Source of the DNA: JAXGOI01 sp040767605
Lineage (GTDB): Bacteria; Bacillota; Dehalobacteriia; UBA4068
Assembly: GCA_040767605.1 (NCBI GenBank)
Contig: JAXGOI010000001.1
Coordinates: forward strand, 186,001 to 250,000
Direction of reading: 5' to 3'
DNA length: 64,000 nt
Shown: piece after piece, positions 25,165-33,867 of the stretch
How the letters are laid out: each line of letters begins with the position of its first letter
Position numbering within the stretch: the first letter of the stretch is position 1
The notes under the pieces: model-generated
The model's input: the letters and a program-made list of their open reading frames with translations, nothing else
The model's database searches: none
Told to the model about the DNA's origin: nothing
Program-made: the position numbers and the translations under genes

Positions 25165-25734
25165 ATGGCTTATATGGATTTACCATGTTGCAAATCAATT
25201 TGTTTGCCAAATGATATTGAATATAACACATCTAAAAACGAGATATTATATATCGGGTGCAGTTTTGAAACCTATCTTTTTTTTAAACTTCCTCCCGCGG
25301 CTTTTTTAAATCCACTTAAAAGTGCAAGGCTTATTCTATTTAAAGTTCCCTTAAATACAGCAGAAAATTTCTCAATACCAAAGAGTAATTATTATAGTAT
25401 TTACCCGCTTTTGGATTTTTTTAGCATATACACTAATTGGTATAGGCCTCCGGAAATTGACGCAGGCCTGGGACTGGATTTTAAGGATATACCCTGTATA
25501 AGCTATACGGAAATAGATATTACAACAATTGTAAAAGCCTGGTTAAATGAAAAGCCGGAAAATAAAGGTTTACTCTTAACAAGCGCACCTAATGCGCGGC
25601 TTATGGCTTTTGCATCCAACCAATATAATAGAGCCGGAATGCGCCCTATTCTTCGTTTAACATATATGGGAATCTCCCAGCCGCTGGGCATGGCCCCATG
25701 CACGGTTAGGGTTAATAAAAAAATATCTAAGTAA
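25165..25734 (+). CDS. DNRLRE-domain-like protein
   Basis: The protein resembles DNRLRE/CBM-type beta-sandwich domains seen on Firmicute surface and spore-associated proteins. Supporting segments are NEILYIGCSFETYLFFKLP, LKSARLILFKVP, YTEIDITTIVKAWLNEKPENKGLLLTS split around the typical 'W..G....NKGLLL' strand pair, and RPILRLTYMG at the end. It has no signal peptide, five cysteines and 189 aa, so it is not a typical secreted enzyme. GGTGAG lies 6 bp before the ATG. It is divergent from the 96-aa gene and ends at a perfect hairpin. A spore-coat role is only a guess. Confidence 0.6.
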   Translation: MAYMDLPCCKSICLPNDIEYNTSKNEILYIGCSFETYLFFKLPPAAFLNPLKSARLILFKVPLNTAENFSIPKSNYYSIYPLLDFFSIYTNWYRPPEIDAGLGLDFKDIPCISYTEIDITTIVKAWLNEKPENKGLLLTSAPNARLMAFASNQYNRAGMRPILRLTYMGISQPLGMAPCTVRVNKKISK

Positions 25735-25739
25735 AAAGC

Positions 25740-25766
25740 AAGGCGCCCTTTTAGGGCGCCTTTTAA
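25740..25766. terminator. Bidirectional terminator
   Basis: AAGGCGCCCT (25740-25749) pairs perfectly with AGGGCGCCTT (25753-25762). It lies between the convergent DNRLRE-like and EF-G-like genes. Confidence 0.88.
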
Positions 25767-25802
25767 AATTAGCTTTTAATTAATTGGGTAAAAAATAGTT
25801 TA

Positions 25803-27839
25803 CTATTCGCTTTCCTTCTCGGCTTTTGCCTTGGCAATTACCTTTTCGGCAATATTTGCGGGAACTTCTTCATAATGGGAGAATTCCATTGTAAATTTAC
25901 CTTTACCCTGAGTAATTGATTTTAAATCGATTACATAGCGGTTCATTTCAGCCAGAGGGGCCTGAGCCTTAATAAGCTGCTTTTTCCCCTCTTTTTCCAT
26001 ACCTAAAATACGGCCGCGCTTAGTGTTCATATCCCCCATAATATCACCCATATACTGGTCGGGAACTAAAATCTCCACATTCATAACAGGCTCCAGCAAA
26101 ATGGGGTTTGCCTGCTCGCAGGCTTTTTTAAAGGCAATGCTTGCCGCCAGTTTAAAGGCCATTTCAGATGAATCCACATCATGGTAGGAGCCGTCTACTA
26201 AGGTAACTTTAATATTGCTCACCGGGAAGCCCGCCAATATACCTTCTGTCATAGTTTCTCTGATTCCCTTTTCAACTGCGGGGAAATATTGCTTGGGAAC
26301 AGAGCCGCCGAAGATTTTTTCTTCAAAGATAAAATCTTCATCCGGGCTGGGGGCAATATCAATAAATACATGACCATACTGGCCATGGCCGCCGCTTTGT
26401 TTTTTATGCTTACCCTCAACTTTTTGGGCTGTGCCGCGAATTGCCTCCCGATAAGGAACCTTTAAGTCTATTACATTAACCTCAACGCCAAATTTCTGCT
26501 GAAGGCGGTCAATAATAATATTTAAATGGGTTTCTCCCATACCTGTAAGAAGAGTTTGCTTTGTTTCAACGCTTTTTTCAAAACGCAATGTCGGGTCTTC
26601 CTCCAAAAGGCGGGAAATGGCATTGCCAAGCTTATCTTCATCCCCTTTGCTTTTTGGTGAAATGGCAAAGGTAAGATTAGGAATGGGGAAATCTACCCCC
26701 TCTAAAACAATGCTGCTTTCTTTTGCGGTTAAGGTATCTCCGGTGCCGGTTTGCCCCAGTTTGCTTACGGCGCCAATATCTCCGCATTCAAATTCCGGCA
26801 GGGGGTTTGCGGTTTTACCTTTTAATGTATTAAGCTGAGCCACCTTTTCGTCAACTTCTTTATTGGCATTAAATAAAAGAGAATCGCCTTTAAATTTGCC
26901 CTGCATAACCTTAAAGAGACTGATTTTCCCTACATAGGAGTCTGTCATAGTTTTAAATATTAAGGCTGCTACCTGCTCTTTGGCAGCCTCTTCCCCTAAA
27001 AATTCTAAGGGATCGGGAGCAAAATTTACTAAAAAATCCATAAGGCGGTCGGCCCCGATATTCTTTGTGGCGGAGCCGCAAAGAACAGGCACAACCTTGC
27101 CCTCTTTTATGCCGCATTTAAGGCCGAAAATAATTTCCTCCTGGGTAAGCTCCTCGCCGTCTAAATATTTCATGGTAATTTCATCTTCGCCTTCGGCGGC
27201 GGTTTCAATTAAAACCTCCCGGGCAAGTTCAACTTCATCCTTAATTTCTTCCGGAATAGCAATTTCCGTGGCTTTGCCGTTTTCGTATTTATAGGCTTTT
27301 AGAGTAAGAAGATCCACCATACCGTTGAAATCCGCCTCTTTGCCAATGGGAATCTGCACCGGGATAATATGGCGGGAAAGCTTATTTTGTAAAGTTTCCA
27401 TAGCATTATGGAAGTTAGCGTTTTCCCTATCCATTTTATTAACAAATACAATAATCGGCTGATTATTCTCATCGGCCAAATCCCAGATAATTTCGGTGGT
27501 AACCTCGGCTCCGGCCACCGCATCCACAACCATAACCAGACTGTCTGCAACTCTGAGGGTACTGCATACCTCGCCGAAAAAATCGGAAAAACCGGGGGAA
27601 TCTAAAATATTAAGTTTATTCCCCTGCCATTCGCAGGCGATTAAAGAAGTATTAATAGTGCTTTTACGCTTAATTTCTTCCTGATGATAATCGGCAACCG
27701 TATTGCCTTCATCTACCTTCCCCAAACGGCTAATGGTTCCCGTATTAAAAACCAGAGCCTCGGCAAGGGATGTTTTCCCCGCTCCCTGATGAGCAACAAA
27801 GCCGACATTGCGGATATTCCGGGATGGATAAACCTTCAT
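25803..27839 (-). CDS. EF-G paralogue (FusA2-type translational GTPase)
   Basis: This five-domain translational GTPase belongs to the second EF-G group common in Clostridia. The G1 loop is AHQGAGKTSL, unlike AHIDAGKTT of canonical EF-G. G3 is DSPGFSDF, G4 VNKMD and G5 CGSATKN. The switch region LGKVDEGNTVADYHQEEIKRK is typical of this paralogue. Domain IV (HKKQSGGHGQYGHV) and domain V (GRILGMEKEG) are intact. I chose the ATG at 27839 because AAGGAGG lies 8 bp upstream; the open frame runs 63 bp further with no SD. The cellular EF-G is expected elsewhere with rpsL/rpsG/tuf, and the role of this paralogue is not settled. Confidence 0.9.
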   Translation of the reverse strand: MKVYPSRNIRNVGFVAHQGAGKTSLAEALVFNTGTISRLGKVDEGNTVADYHQEEIKRKSTINTSLIACEWQGNKLNILDSPGFSDFFGEVCSTLRVADSLVMVVDAVAGAEVTTEIIWDLADENNQPIIVFVNKMDRENANFHNAMETLQNKLSRHIIPVQIPIGKEADFNGMVDLLTLKAYKYENGKATEIAIPEEIKDEVELAREVLIETAAEGEDEITMKYLDGEELTQEEIIFGLKCGIKEGKVVPVLCGSATKNIGADRLMDFLVNFAPDPLEFLGEEAAKEQVAALIFKTMTDSYVGKISLFKVMQGKFKGDSLLFNANKEVDEKVAQLNTLKGKTANPLPEFECGDIGAVSKLGQTGTGDTLTAKESSIVLEGVDFPIPNLTFAISPKSKGDEDKLGNAISRLLEEDPTLRFEKSVETKQTLLTGMGETHLNIIIDRLQQKFGVEVNVIDLKVPYREAIRGTAQKVEGKHKKQSGGHGQYGHVFIDIAPSPDEDFIFEEKIFGGSVPKQYFPAVEKGIRETMTEGILAGFPVSNIKVTLVDGSYHDVDSSEMAFKLAASIAFKKACEQANPILLEPVMNVEILVPDQYMGDIMGDMNTKRGRILGMEKEGKKQLIKAQAPLAEMNRYVIDLKSITQGKGKFTMEFSHYEEVPANIAEKVIAKAKAEKESE

Positions 27840-28070
27840 TGAACAGCCTCCTTCAGCAACATTATTATTAATAAGATATTCTCTTAATTTAAGCACAGGC
27901 AATTTAAGCGCTCCGTTTTTGCCTAAACAGGCAATTTAAGCAGTAAATGTATATATTAAATACTTAAAAGCTAAAATCCTTTTTTTAGGCGGCTTTTAAT
28001 TTTAAAAAGGCTTTGGTTATCTTCTTGATGGGCCTTGCATATTTTTTATAAACAAAACGGAGGTAAAAAT

Positions 28071-29612
28071 ATGGCAAGACCGGGGCAAAGCCTTTTATTT
28101 GGTACAATATTTCTGCTTTTTACAAATATTTTAATTAAGGGCCTGGGTTTTTTTTATCGGGTAGTTTTAGTGCGCCTTTTAGGCGCCGAGGGGATGGGGT
28201 TAATAGAAATGGCAATCCCCATTTACTCATTTTTACTGGTAGTGGCAGGTTGGGGCCTGCCTTTGGCTATTTCTCAAAGCATAGCGGAGTCTACCGCAAA
28301 AAACCGTTTAGAAGAGGCATTTTCTATTTTTAAAAGCGGGCGGCTTATTTTATTTATATCCGGCCTTAGTATAACCATAATTGCCTATGCCGCCTTACCC
28401 CTTTTAATTAAATATATTGCGCCGGATAAGCGCATTTACCCCTGCCTTAAGGCCCTTTTGCCGGCGGTTATTGTAATTTCCACAGCCTCGGCTTACAGGG
28501 GGTATTTTCAGGGCTTCAGGCAAATATCCGCCTTAGGGTTAAGCCAATTAGCCGAGCAAATTGCCAGAGTTGCCTGCGGCCTTTTTTTAGTTAAAAATTT
28601 TTTAGCCCTAGGATTGGAAAAATCCGCAACGGCTTATTCTTACGGGGCCTTAATAGGGGAATTGGCCGGTTTTGCCTTCCTTTTATGGAGCTTTAGCAGA
28701 AGTAAAAGTCAGATAAAACAGATGGGCATAATAAGCGGGAGGCAAATTTTCTCTTTATTTAAATTCGGCACCCCGGTAACATTTACCCGCCTGATTATCA
28801 GCGCAATAATGATGCTGGAGGCTGTTTTAATTCCTTTAGCCCTGCAAAAGGCGGGCTGGGATATGCGGGCCGCAACGGAAATATACGGGCGTTTTGCCGG
28901 GGTAGCCAAAACTCTCTTACATTTACCCAGTGTATTTACAGGGGCCTTGGCGGTATCGGTTTTACCTGCGGTAGCCCAAAGCGGCCTCGGGAATATAAAG
29001 CTCCTTAAAAACCGGGCTGCAAATTCCCTGCAGGCAACTGTTATTTTTACTCTGCCGGGGATGTTCTTATTAGGCACTTTTGCCAAAGAGCTTTGCACTT
29101 GGGTTTTTCATAGCCCTTTAGCTGCGGAGCCTTTAAAGATCCTTGCCTGGGGGGGCTGCTTTTTATATATGCAAACAACGGTAATCAGTATTTTACAGGG
29201 CTTGGGGGAAGTAAAACTTTTGCTTTTTAACAGTATGCTTGCCGGTTTTTGCTTTATTTTAGGAATTATACTTTTAACCCCTCTCCCCTATTTGGGGATA
29301 AACGGTGCGGCTCTGGCTACAAATATTTATTATTTAACAGGCTTTGCCCTGAACTATTTGCTTTTTAAAAGAGTTACAAAAATCAGGCTGCCCTGGGTTA
29401 ATATTTTTATTAAGCCGGTTTTAAGCGGCTTATTGGGTTTGGGGGCAATTAAACTCTCCGCCCCTTTTATTTCCGAGCTTTTGGGGGGCCGGGATAAGCT
29501 TTATGTTTTCACCCTTTGCTTGATTTTTATTTTTACTTATTTTTTAATTTTAATTGCCGGCGGAGGCCTAAGTATAGGTGTTTGGCGGAGGTTTAAAAAC
29601 CGCAAAACTTAA
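28071..29612 (+). CDS. spoVB: SpoVB-like polysaccharide/lipid II-type flippase
   Basis: This multi-spanning MOP-superfamily transporter of the SpoVB/MurJ-like group moves lipid-linked glycan precursors; SpoVB is needed for spore cortex. Typical marks are FTNILIKGLGFFYRVVLVRLLGAEGMGLIEMAIPIYSF in outline at the start, SAYRGYFQG and IARVACGLFLV. It has about 14 predicted membrane segments in 513 aa. GGAGG precedes the ATG at 28071 by 7 bp; an upstream in-frame ATG at 28035 lacks an SD. Its 3' end overlaps the convergent surE by 20 bp. Several paralogues can exist per genome, so the sporulation role is probable, not proven. Confidence 0.85.
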   Translation: MARPGQSLLFGTIFLLFTNILIKGLGFFYRVVLVRLLGAEGMGLIEMAIPIYSFLLVVAGWGLPLAISQSIAESTAKNRLEEAFSIFKSGRLILFISGLSITIIAYAALPLLIKYIAPDKRIYPCLKALLPAVIVISTASAYRGYFQGFRQISALGLSQLAEQIARVACGLFLVKNFLALGLEKSATAYSYGALIGELAGFAFLLWSFSRSKSQIKQMGIISGRQIFSLFKFGTPVTFTRLIISAIMMLEAVLIPLALQKAGWDMRAATEIYGRFAGVAKTLLHLPSVFTGALAVSVLPAVAQSGLGNIKLLKNRAANSLQATVIFTLPGMFLLGTFAKELCTWVFHSPLAAEPLKILAWGGCFLYMQTTVISILQGLGEVKLLLFNSMLAGFCFILGIILLTPLPYLGINGAALATNIYYLTGFALNYLLFKRVTKIRLPWVNIFIKPVLSGLLGLGAIKLSAPFISELLGGRDKLYVFTLCLIFIFTYFLILIAGGGLSIGVWRRFKNRKT

Positions 29613-30396
29613 AACCGGGGGCTTTAAAGCTTTCCGGAAGGTTTTTATCATTAACGGCCTTTAAATTTTCTAAAGCGGCATAATTTGTTAAATCTATTTG
29701 CATGGGTGTTAGGGAAATATAGTTTTCCCTTACGGCCTCAATATCCGTTAGGCCCTCATCTCCGAATTCTTCAACTTCCCCGTGGAGCCAAAAATACTCC
29801 CGCCCCATTGGGTCCATTCTGCTCTCATAAACATTATTATAAAGCCTCTTACCCAGTTTGGTAAATTTTAAGCCTTTAATGTTTTCACTGGGGCAGGCAG
29901 GGAAATTTAGATTTAAAGCGCAAGCGGGCAAAAAATTATTTTTTGCCCACCAAAGGCATAAATCTCTGGTTATTTTTCCGGCATAGCTTAAATTAGCCTC
30001 GCCGCCCCTGTCAATAGATACCGCCATGGCAGGAACACCGTTAATAAAGCCTTCTAAGGCTCCGGAAACCGTGCCGGAATAAAAAACATCGGTGCCTAAA
30101 TTTGTGCCCTTATTTATGCCGGAAACTATTAAATCGGGCACATCTTTACAACAATGCTCAAGCCCCAGCTTTACACAATCGGCAGGCATACCCAATAAAG
30201 ACCAGGCCTCTTTAGCGCCTGGTATTTTTATTTTTTTTAAACGTAAGGGGGTATGAACAGTTATTCCATGCCCTGTGCCGCTTTGCTCAAAAGAGGGGGC
30301 AATAACCGTTATATTTGCAATCTCCCCCAGGGCCTTGCATAAAGCCCTAAGGCCCGGGGCATCGTAGCCGTCGTCATTTGTAATTAAAATCCTCAT
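29593..30396 (-). CDS. surE: SurE 5'-nucleotidase
   Basis: SurE is a metal-dependent phosphatase acting on nucleoside 5'-monophosphates. The metal-binding start MRILITNDDGYDAPG, GTGHGITVHTP, PADCVKLGL and SGINKGTNLGTDVFYSGTVSGALEG are all present. I place the start at the ATG that begins the conserved strand; the open frame reaches a TTG at 30429 without better support. The 3' end overlaps spoVB on the other strand by 20 bp. Confidence 0.95.
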   Translation of the reverse strand: MRILITNDDGYDAPGLRALCKALGEIANITVIAPSFEQSGTGHGITVHTPLRLKKIKIPGAKEAWSLLGMPADCVKLGLEHCCKDVPDLIVSGINKGTNLGTDVFYSGTVSGALEGFINGVPAMAVSIDRGGEANLSYAGKITRDLCLWWAKNNFLPACALNLNFPACPSENIKGLKFTKLGKRLYNNVYESRMDPMGREYFWLHGEVEEFGDEGLTDIEAVRENYISLTPMQIDLTNYAALENLKAVNDKNLPESFKAPGFKFCGF

Positions 30397-30522
30397 TTTT
30401 TCTTCTCGGGCCAATTCTATCTTCTCCAAATCATTTAGTCTTATCTAAAAAATAATATCGCATTTTAGGCATTATTTATTCTATTTATTAAACCGCTTAT
30501 TCTTCCGGCTTATTCTTACAGG

Positions 30523-31296
30523 TTATTCCCCCAGCTTGCCCATTCTATCAAGGGGCCAGTAACGGACTAAAACCTTGCCTAAAATATCTTCTTTAGGGAT
30601 AAAGCTTTGCTCCCAAAGGTGGCTGTCTACACTTTGATTGCGATTATCCCCCATCATAAAATAATGGCCTTGGGGTACTTCAACAGGCCCGTAAATATAA
30701 ATAGGCGCCTCGAATAAATAATTTTCTTCTAATGCCTTACCGTTTATATAAACCTGCCCTTCTTTAACCTCAAGGGTTTCTCCGGGAAGGCCGATTATTC
30801 TTTTTAAAAGGTCATCTTTGGATTCCAGCTCCAGCGGGGGTTTAAAAACAACAATATCCCCTCTTTGGGGAAGAGAATCCTTGATATAAGAAAGCTTATT
30901 TATTATCAGCCTATCCCCCGCATGAACCGTGGGATACATAGAAAGAGACGGTATTATCCGGGTATCGATTATAAAACTTTTTAAAAGAAAAGCAATAATT
31001 AAAGCTGTAATAAAAATTGTAAGTGTCTCTCTTAAAATCAAAAAGAAGCCGCCCTTCTTTTTCCCTATCTTTTTATTGGGGCCTCCCTGCCAAAAATCTT
31101 TATTATCAATCTTCTCTCCATTGCCGGGAAGGTTAAGCTCATCTTCTTTTAAGCTTTCAGATTCTAAAGAGTTTGTAATCAAAAAAACTTCCTGAGGCTC
31201 GTTTCCTGTTTCCGGATGATTATTTAAAAGGGTGTTTTCTCCTTCGGGGGGTGTATTTTCCCCTTCATAAGGCTCCGGATTTTTTGTATTCATCAA
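30523..31296 (-). CDS. lepB: Signal peptidase I
   Basis: This membrane-anchored protease removes signal peptides of exported proteins. An acidic cytoplasmic N-terminus of about 85 residues, longer than usual, precedes one membrane segment (FFLILRETLTIFITALIIAFLL). The catalytic serine is in PSLSMYPTV and the lysine in LLKRIIGLPGETL. The box MGDNRNQSVDSHLW completes the active-site region. AGGAGG lies 7 bp before a TTG at 31296 and 10 bp before the ATG at 31293; either could start translation. It is followed downstream by surE on the same strand. Confidence 0.94.
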   Translation of the reverse strand: MMNTKNPEPYEGENTPPEGENTLLNNHPETGNEPQEVFLITNSLESESLKEDELNLPGNGEKIDNKDFWQGGPNKKIGKKKGGFFLILRETLTIFITALIIAFLLKSFIIDTRIIPSLSMYPTVHAGDRLIINKLSYIKDSLPQRGDIVVFKPPLELESKDDLLKRIIGLPGETLEVKEGQVYINGKALEENYLFEAPIYIYGPVEVPQGHYFMMGDNRNQSVDSHLWEQSFIPKEDILGKVLVRYWPLDRMGKLGE

Positions 31297-31319
31297 TTAT
31301 TAGCCTCCTTATTTATCTT

Positions 31320-31880
31320 TTAAGCTTTTATAAGGCTTAAGGCTTCTGCCCTTGTGCGGTGGCTGGATTCAAAAAGCCCTCTTACGGCGGAGGTTATGGT
31401 AAGGGTTCCCGGTTTTTTAATCCCCCGCATAGTCATACAAAGGTGCTCTGCCTCAATAACAACTAAAACGCCCATTGGGTTAAGAGCCTCCATAATGGCA
31501 TCGGCAATCTGGGTTGTAAGGCGTTCCTGCAGCTGAAGCCTGCGGGAATAGCCCTCTACAACTCTGGCAATTTTAGAAAGACCGGTAATAACCCCCTCTT
31601 TGGGAATATAAGCAATATGGGCCTTGCCGACAAAAGGCATAAGGTGATGCTCGCACATGGATTGCATGGGAATATCCCTGATAATTACCATTTCGCCGTG
31701 GCGGTCTTCCGTAAACTGGGTTGTAAGGTATTCTCTGGGGTCTTTTATTATGCCGGAAAATATTTCCTCATACATATCCGCAACTCTTTGGGGTGTTTTT
31801 AAAAGGCCTTCTCTCTGGGTATTTTCTCCGATGGCCTCTAAAATATCTTCCACAGCTTTTATGATTTTTTCTTTATCCAT
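31320..31880 (-). CDS. folE: GTP cyclohydrolase I
   Basis: FolE converts GTP to dihydroneopterin triphosphate, the entry to folate synthesis and, in many bacteria, to queuosine precursors. The zinc ligands are in SMCEHHLMPF and HLCMTMRG. KIARVVEGYSRRLQLQERLTTQIA is the family signature. The length of 186 aa is normal. It lies 24 bp before the signal peptidase gene on the same strand. No other folate gene is in the window. Confidence 0.97.
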   Translation of the reverse strand: MDKEKIIKAVEDILEAIGENTQREGLLKTPQRVADMYEEIFSGIIKDPREYLTTQFTEDRHGEMVIIRDIPMQSMCEHHLMPFVGKAHIAYIPKEGVITGLSKIARVVEGYSRRLQLQERLTTQIADAIMEALNPMGVLVVIEAEHLCMTMRGIKKPGTLTITSAVRGLFESSHRTRAEALSLIKA

Positions 31881-32014
31881 TAATGCACCCCTTAATCATA
31901 ATACAATTATTATATCTTTATTCCGCCTTATTATCAAGGGAAGGCTAATTCATATTTAAGGCATATTTTAAAGCTTGTAACATAAATTTAAATGAGAATA
32001 ATAGGAGGTGGCTT

Positions 32015-32401
32015 ATGAAAGCAGAAAGTATTTCAGATAAAGCCCAGCATTTATTTAAAAATGCCCTGCCCGTTTTGTATGGACTGCTTATTGCAATAGT
32101 TATTATTGGCTTTCTTTCTTTGCTGTTTAGTGTAATAGTGTATTTCTCTCCTTTAGGCGAAAGCTGCCTTAGGCCCGCCGGGATAATTATTACGGTATTC
32201 GGGCTTTTTTGCGGCGGATATATCGCCGGGCGCCGGGGGGGTAATTACGGCCTTATAAGAGGCTTAATTCTGGGCCTCTTATATTTATTTATTCTGTATT
32301 TATTTGCAGCGGGCAGCGGCAGCCCCCTCCTGCCCTTACTTACTAAAGGAGGCTATACATTGCTTTCTTCAATTATCGGCGGTATTTGGGGAATAAAATA
32401 A
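32015..32401 (+). CDS. TIGR04086-type membrane protein
   Basis: This 128-aa protein has four predicted membrane segments: VLYGLLIAIVIIGFLSLLFS, then a segment around GIIITVFGLFCGGYIAGRR, one around LIRGLILGLLYLFILYLFA and a C-terminal YTLLSSIIGGIWG. Its layout matches the TIGR04086 family of Firmicute membrane proteins, which has no assigned function. AGGAGGTGG precedes the ATG. It is transcribed alone, convergent with the spoVM/pssA/psd unit. Confidence 0.7.
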   Translation: MKAESISDKAQHLFKNALPVLYGLLIAIVIIGFLSLLFSVIVYFSPLGESCLRPAGIIITVFGLFCGGYIAGRRGGNYGLIRGLILGLLYLFILYLFAAGSGSPLLPLLTKGGYTLLSSIIGGIWGIK

Positions 32402-32470
32402 ACCGGCGCTTTTTTAAAAAGCACCGGGAATTGAGAGAGAAAATAAGCTAAAAAATAGGCAGGTAAATAA

Positions 32471-32491
32471 AAAGGCCGCGTGGCGGTCTTT
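32471..32491 (-). terminator. Terminator after the spoVM candidate
   Basis: A 9-bp stem with one G-T pair (32471-32479 with 32483-32491) and a 3-nt loop is flanked by T-rich tails on both strands. It can end the minus-strand pss/psd unit and the plus-strand TIGR04086 gene. Confidence 0.8.
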
Positions 32492-32566
32492 TTATTTATT
32501 GGTTTTAGAACTTTTCTTTAACAGCTTTGAAACCACCGCGGGAAGCTTGATATAAATTACCTTCAT
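32492..32566 (-). CDS. spoVM: SpoVM candidate, 24 aa
   Basis: This 24-codon gene encodes MKVIYIKLPAVVSKLLKKSS followed by KTNK. Bacillus SpoVM (26 aa) begins MKFYTIKLP, so six of the first nine residues agree, including Ile6, Lys7, Leu8 and the functionally important Pro9. It is followed by an amphipathic, basic helix as in SpoVM. SpoVM inserts in the convex forespore membrane and recruits SpoIVA. A very strong SD (AGAGGTGA) lies about 4 bp before the ATG. A terminator follows at once. It sits 40 bp after pssA in the same direction. Confidence 0.72.
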   Translation of the reverse strand: MKVIYIKLPAVVSKLLKKSSKTNK

Positions 32567-32606
32567 CCCCTCACCTCTTTTGCGGTTTATTAAGTGCTGT
32601 TATATA

Positions 32607-33146
32607 TTATTTATCTTCACTATTTTTGGTGCTTGTTTTAGGTACCTTAATATAGCTTACCATTAGGCCGGCTAAAATTAAAATTGAGGCCAGCCAGGCC
32701 CAAAGGGGCATACGCCTGCCTAAAATAACTAAAATTGCCACAAGGCCCCCGGCAAATGTAATAGGCACCCCGAGAAAATAATTCTCATTGCCGGATACAT
32801 TAAAGCGGGCTAGCCGATAGGAGCCAGCCAGGCAAAAAACTATGGCAATAATAATTCCCCCTATGGGGAATTGATATAGACGGAAGGCATAAGCCAATAA
32901 AGCCGGGGCCACCCCGAAAGAAACCATATCCGAAAGGGAATCTAAATTTTTGCCAATTTCACCTACGGTATCAAAATGCCTGGCCACACGGCCGTCCAGG
33001 GTATCCATAACCACAGCAAATAGTATCATAAGGGAGGCCATTTGGTATTGCCCCAGCATGGTAAAGCGCAGGGATAAAAAACCGAAACACAAATTAGAGA
33101 GGGTTATAATATTGGCCAAATGCTTAATTATATTTATGCGCGGCAA
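32607..33146 (-). CDS. pssA: Phosphatidylserine synthase PssA
   Basis: PssA makes phosphatidylserine from CDP-diacylglycerol and serine at the membrane; Psd then decarboxylates it. The CDP-alcohol phosphotransferase motif is DTLDGRVARHFDTVGEIGKNLDSLSDMVSFG in outline, with the expected D-x2-DG-x2-AR-x8-G-x3-D-x3-D pattern. About six membrane segments fill 179 aa. The start is TTG inside the end of psd (23-bp overlap), with GGAGG 11 bp upstream, indicating coupling to psd. Confidence 0.94.
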   Translation of the reverse strand: MPRINIIKHLANIITLSNLCFGFLSLRFTMLGQYQMASLMILFAVVMDTLDGRVARHFDTVGEIGKNLDSLSDMVSFGVAPALLAYAFRLYQFPIGGIIIAIVFCLAGSYRLARFNVSGNENYFLGVPITFAGGLVAILVILGRRMPLWAWLASILILAGLMVSYIKVPKTSTKNSEDK

Positions 33147-33777
33147 TTACACTCATTCCTCCTTTAACTTTATCCCCGGCCTTAACCCGGATTTCATACT
33201 CTAAAGGCAAATACAGCTCGGTGCAGGAGCCGAATTTTATTAATCCGAAGTGTTCCCCCTGCTTTAAGGTATCGCCCTTTTTTACATAGCAAACAATTCT
33301 TCGGGCAATAAAGCCGGTAATCTGGGTAATCAGCATTTTGCCCCGGGGGGTGTTTAAAAGCACATAATTACGCTCATTATCTTTACCGGCATGGCTTTTA
33401 AAGGCCGGGAAGAAATTCCCCTCAATGTATTGAATTTTTTCTACCATACCCTCTGCCGGCGCCCGGTTAAAATGCACATTAAAAATACTTAAAAAAATTG
33501 TTATTTTCCAGCATTTATCGGTATTTAAAAAAGCGGTTTCGGAAACCTCTTCAACAGACATGATTTTGCCATCGGCGGGAGAAAGAGCCAGGTTTTCATT
33601 AATCGGTACTTTGCGCCGAGGGTTACGAAAGAAAAAGCCGGTAAAAATAAAGAGAATAAAAAAGATAATTCCTAAGGGCAGGTAGATAAAATAAAAAATA
33701 GCGGAGGCCAAAAATAAAATTCCTAAATAAGGCAGGGATTCCTTAGCGATAATAAAATTATTTTCAGGGTTAATCAT
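33124..33777 (-). CDS. psd: Phosphatidylserine decarboxylase
   Basis: Psd makes phosphatidylethanolamine. It is the short archaeal-type form, with two N-terminal membrane segments (LGILFLASAIFYFIYLPLGIIFFILFIFTGFFF in outline). The self-processing site is FGSCTELYLP, where the second residue of the GS pair would become the pyruvoyl group. LSPADGKIMSVEEV and NVHFNRAPAEG are further family motifs. The usual Arg after GS is Cys here. It is coupled to pssA by overlap. Confidence 0.92.
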   Translation of the reverse strand: MINPENNFIIAKESLPYLGILFLASAIFYFIYLPLGIIFFILFIFTGFFFRNPRRKVPINENLALSPADGKIMSVEEVSETAFLNTDKCWKITIFLSIFNVHFNRAPAEGMVEKIQYIEGNFFPAFKSHAGKDNERNYVLLNTPRGKMLITQITGFIARRIVCYVKKGDTLKQGEHFGLIKFGSCTELYLPLEYEIRVKAGDKVKGGMSVIAAHKYN

Positions 33778-33867
33778 TAATAATCACCTTCTAAATCAGC
33801 TTAATTTATTTTATTTCAGCTATAAATATTATAACAGCTTTATTAAGTTTTGCGCAAAAATTTTAAG

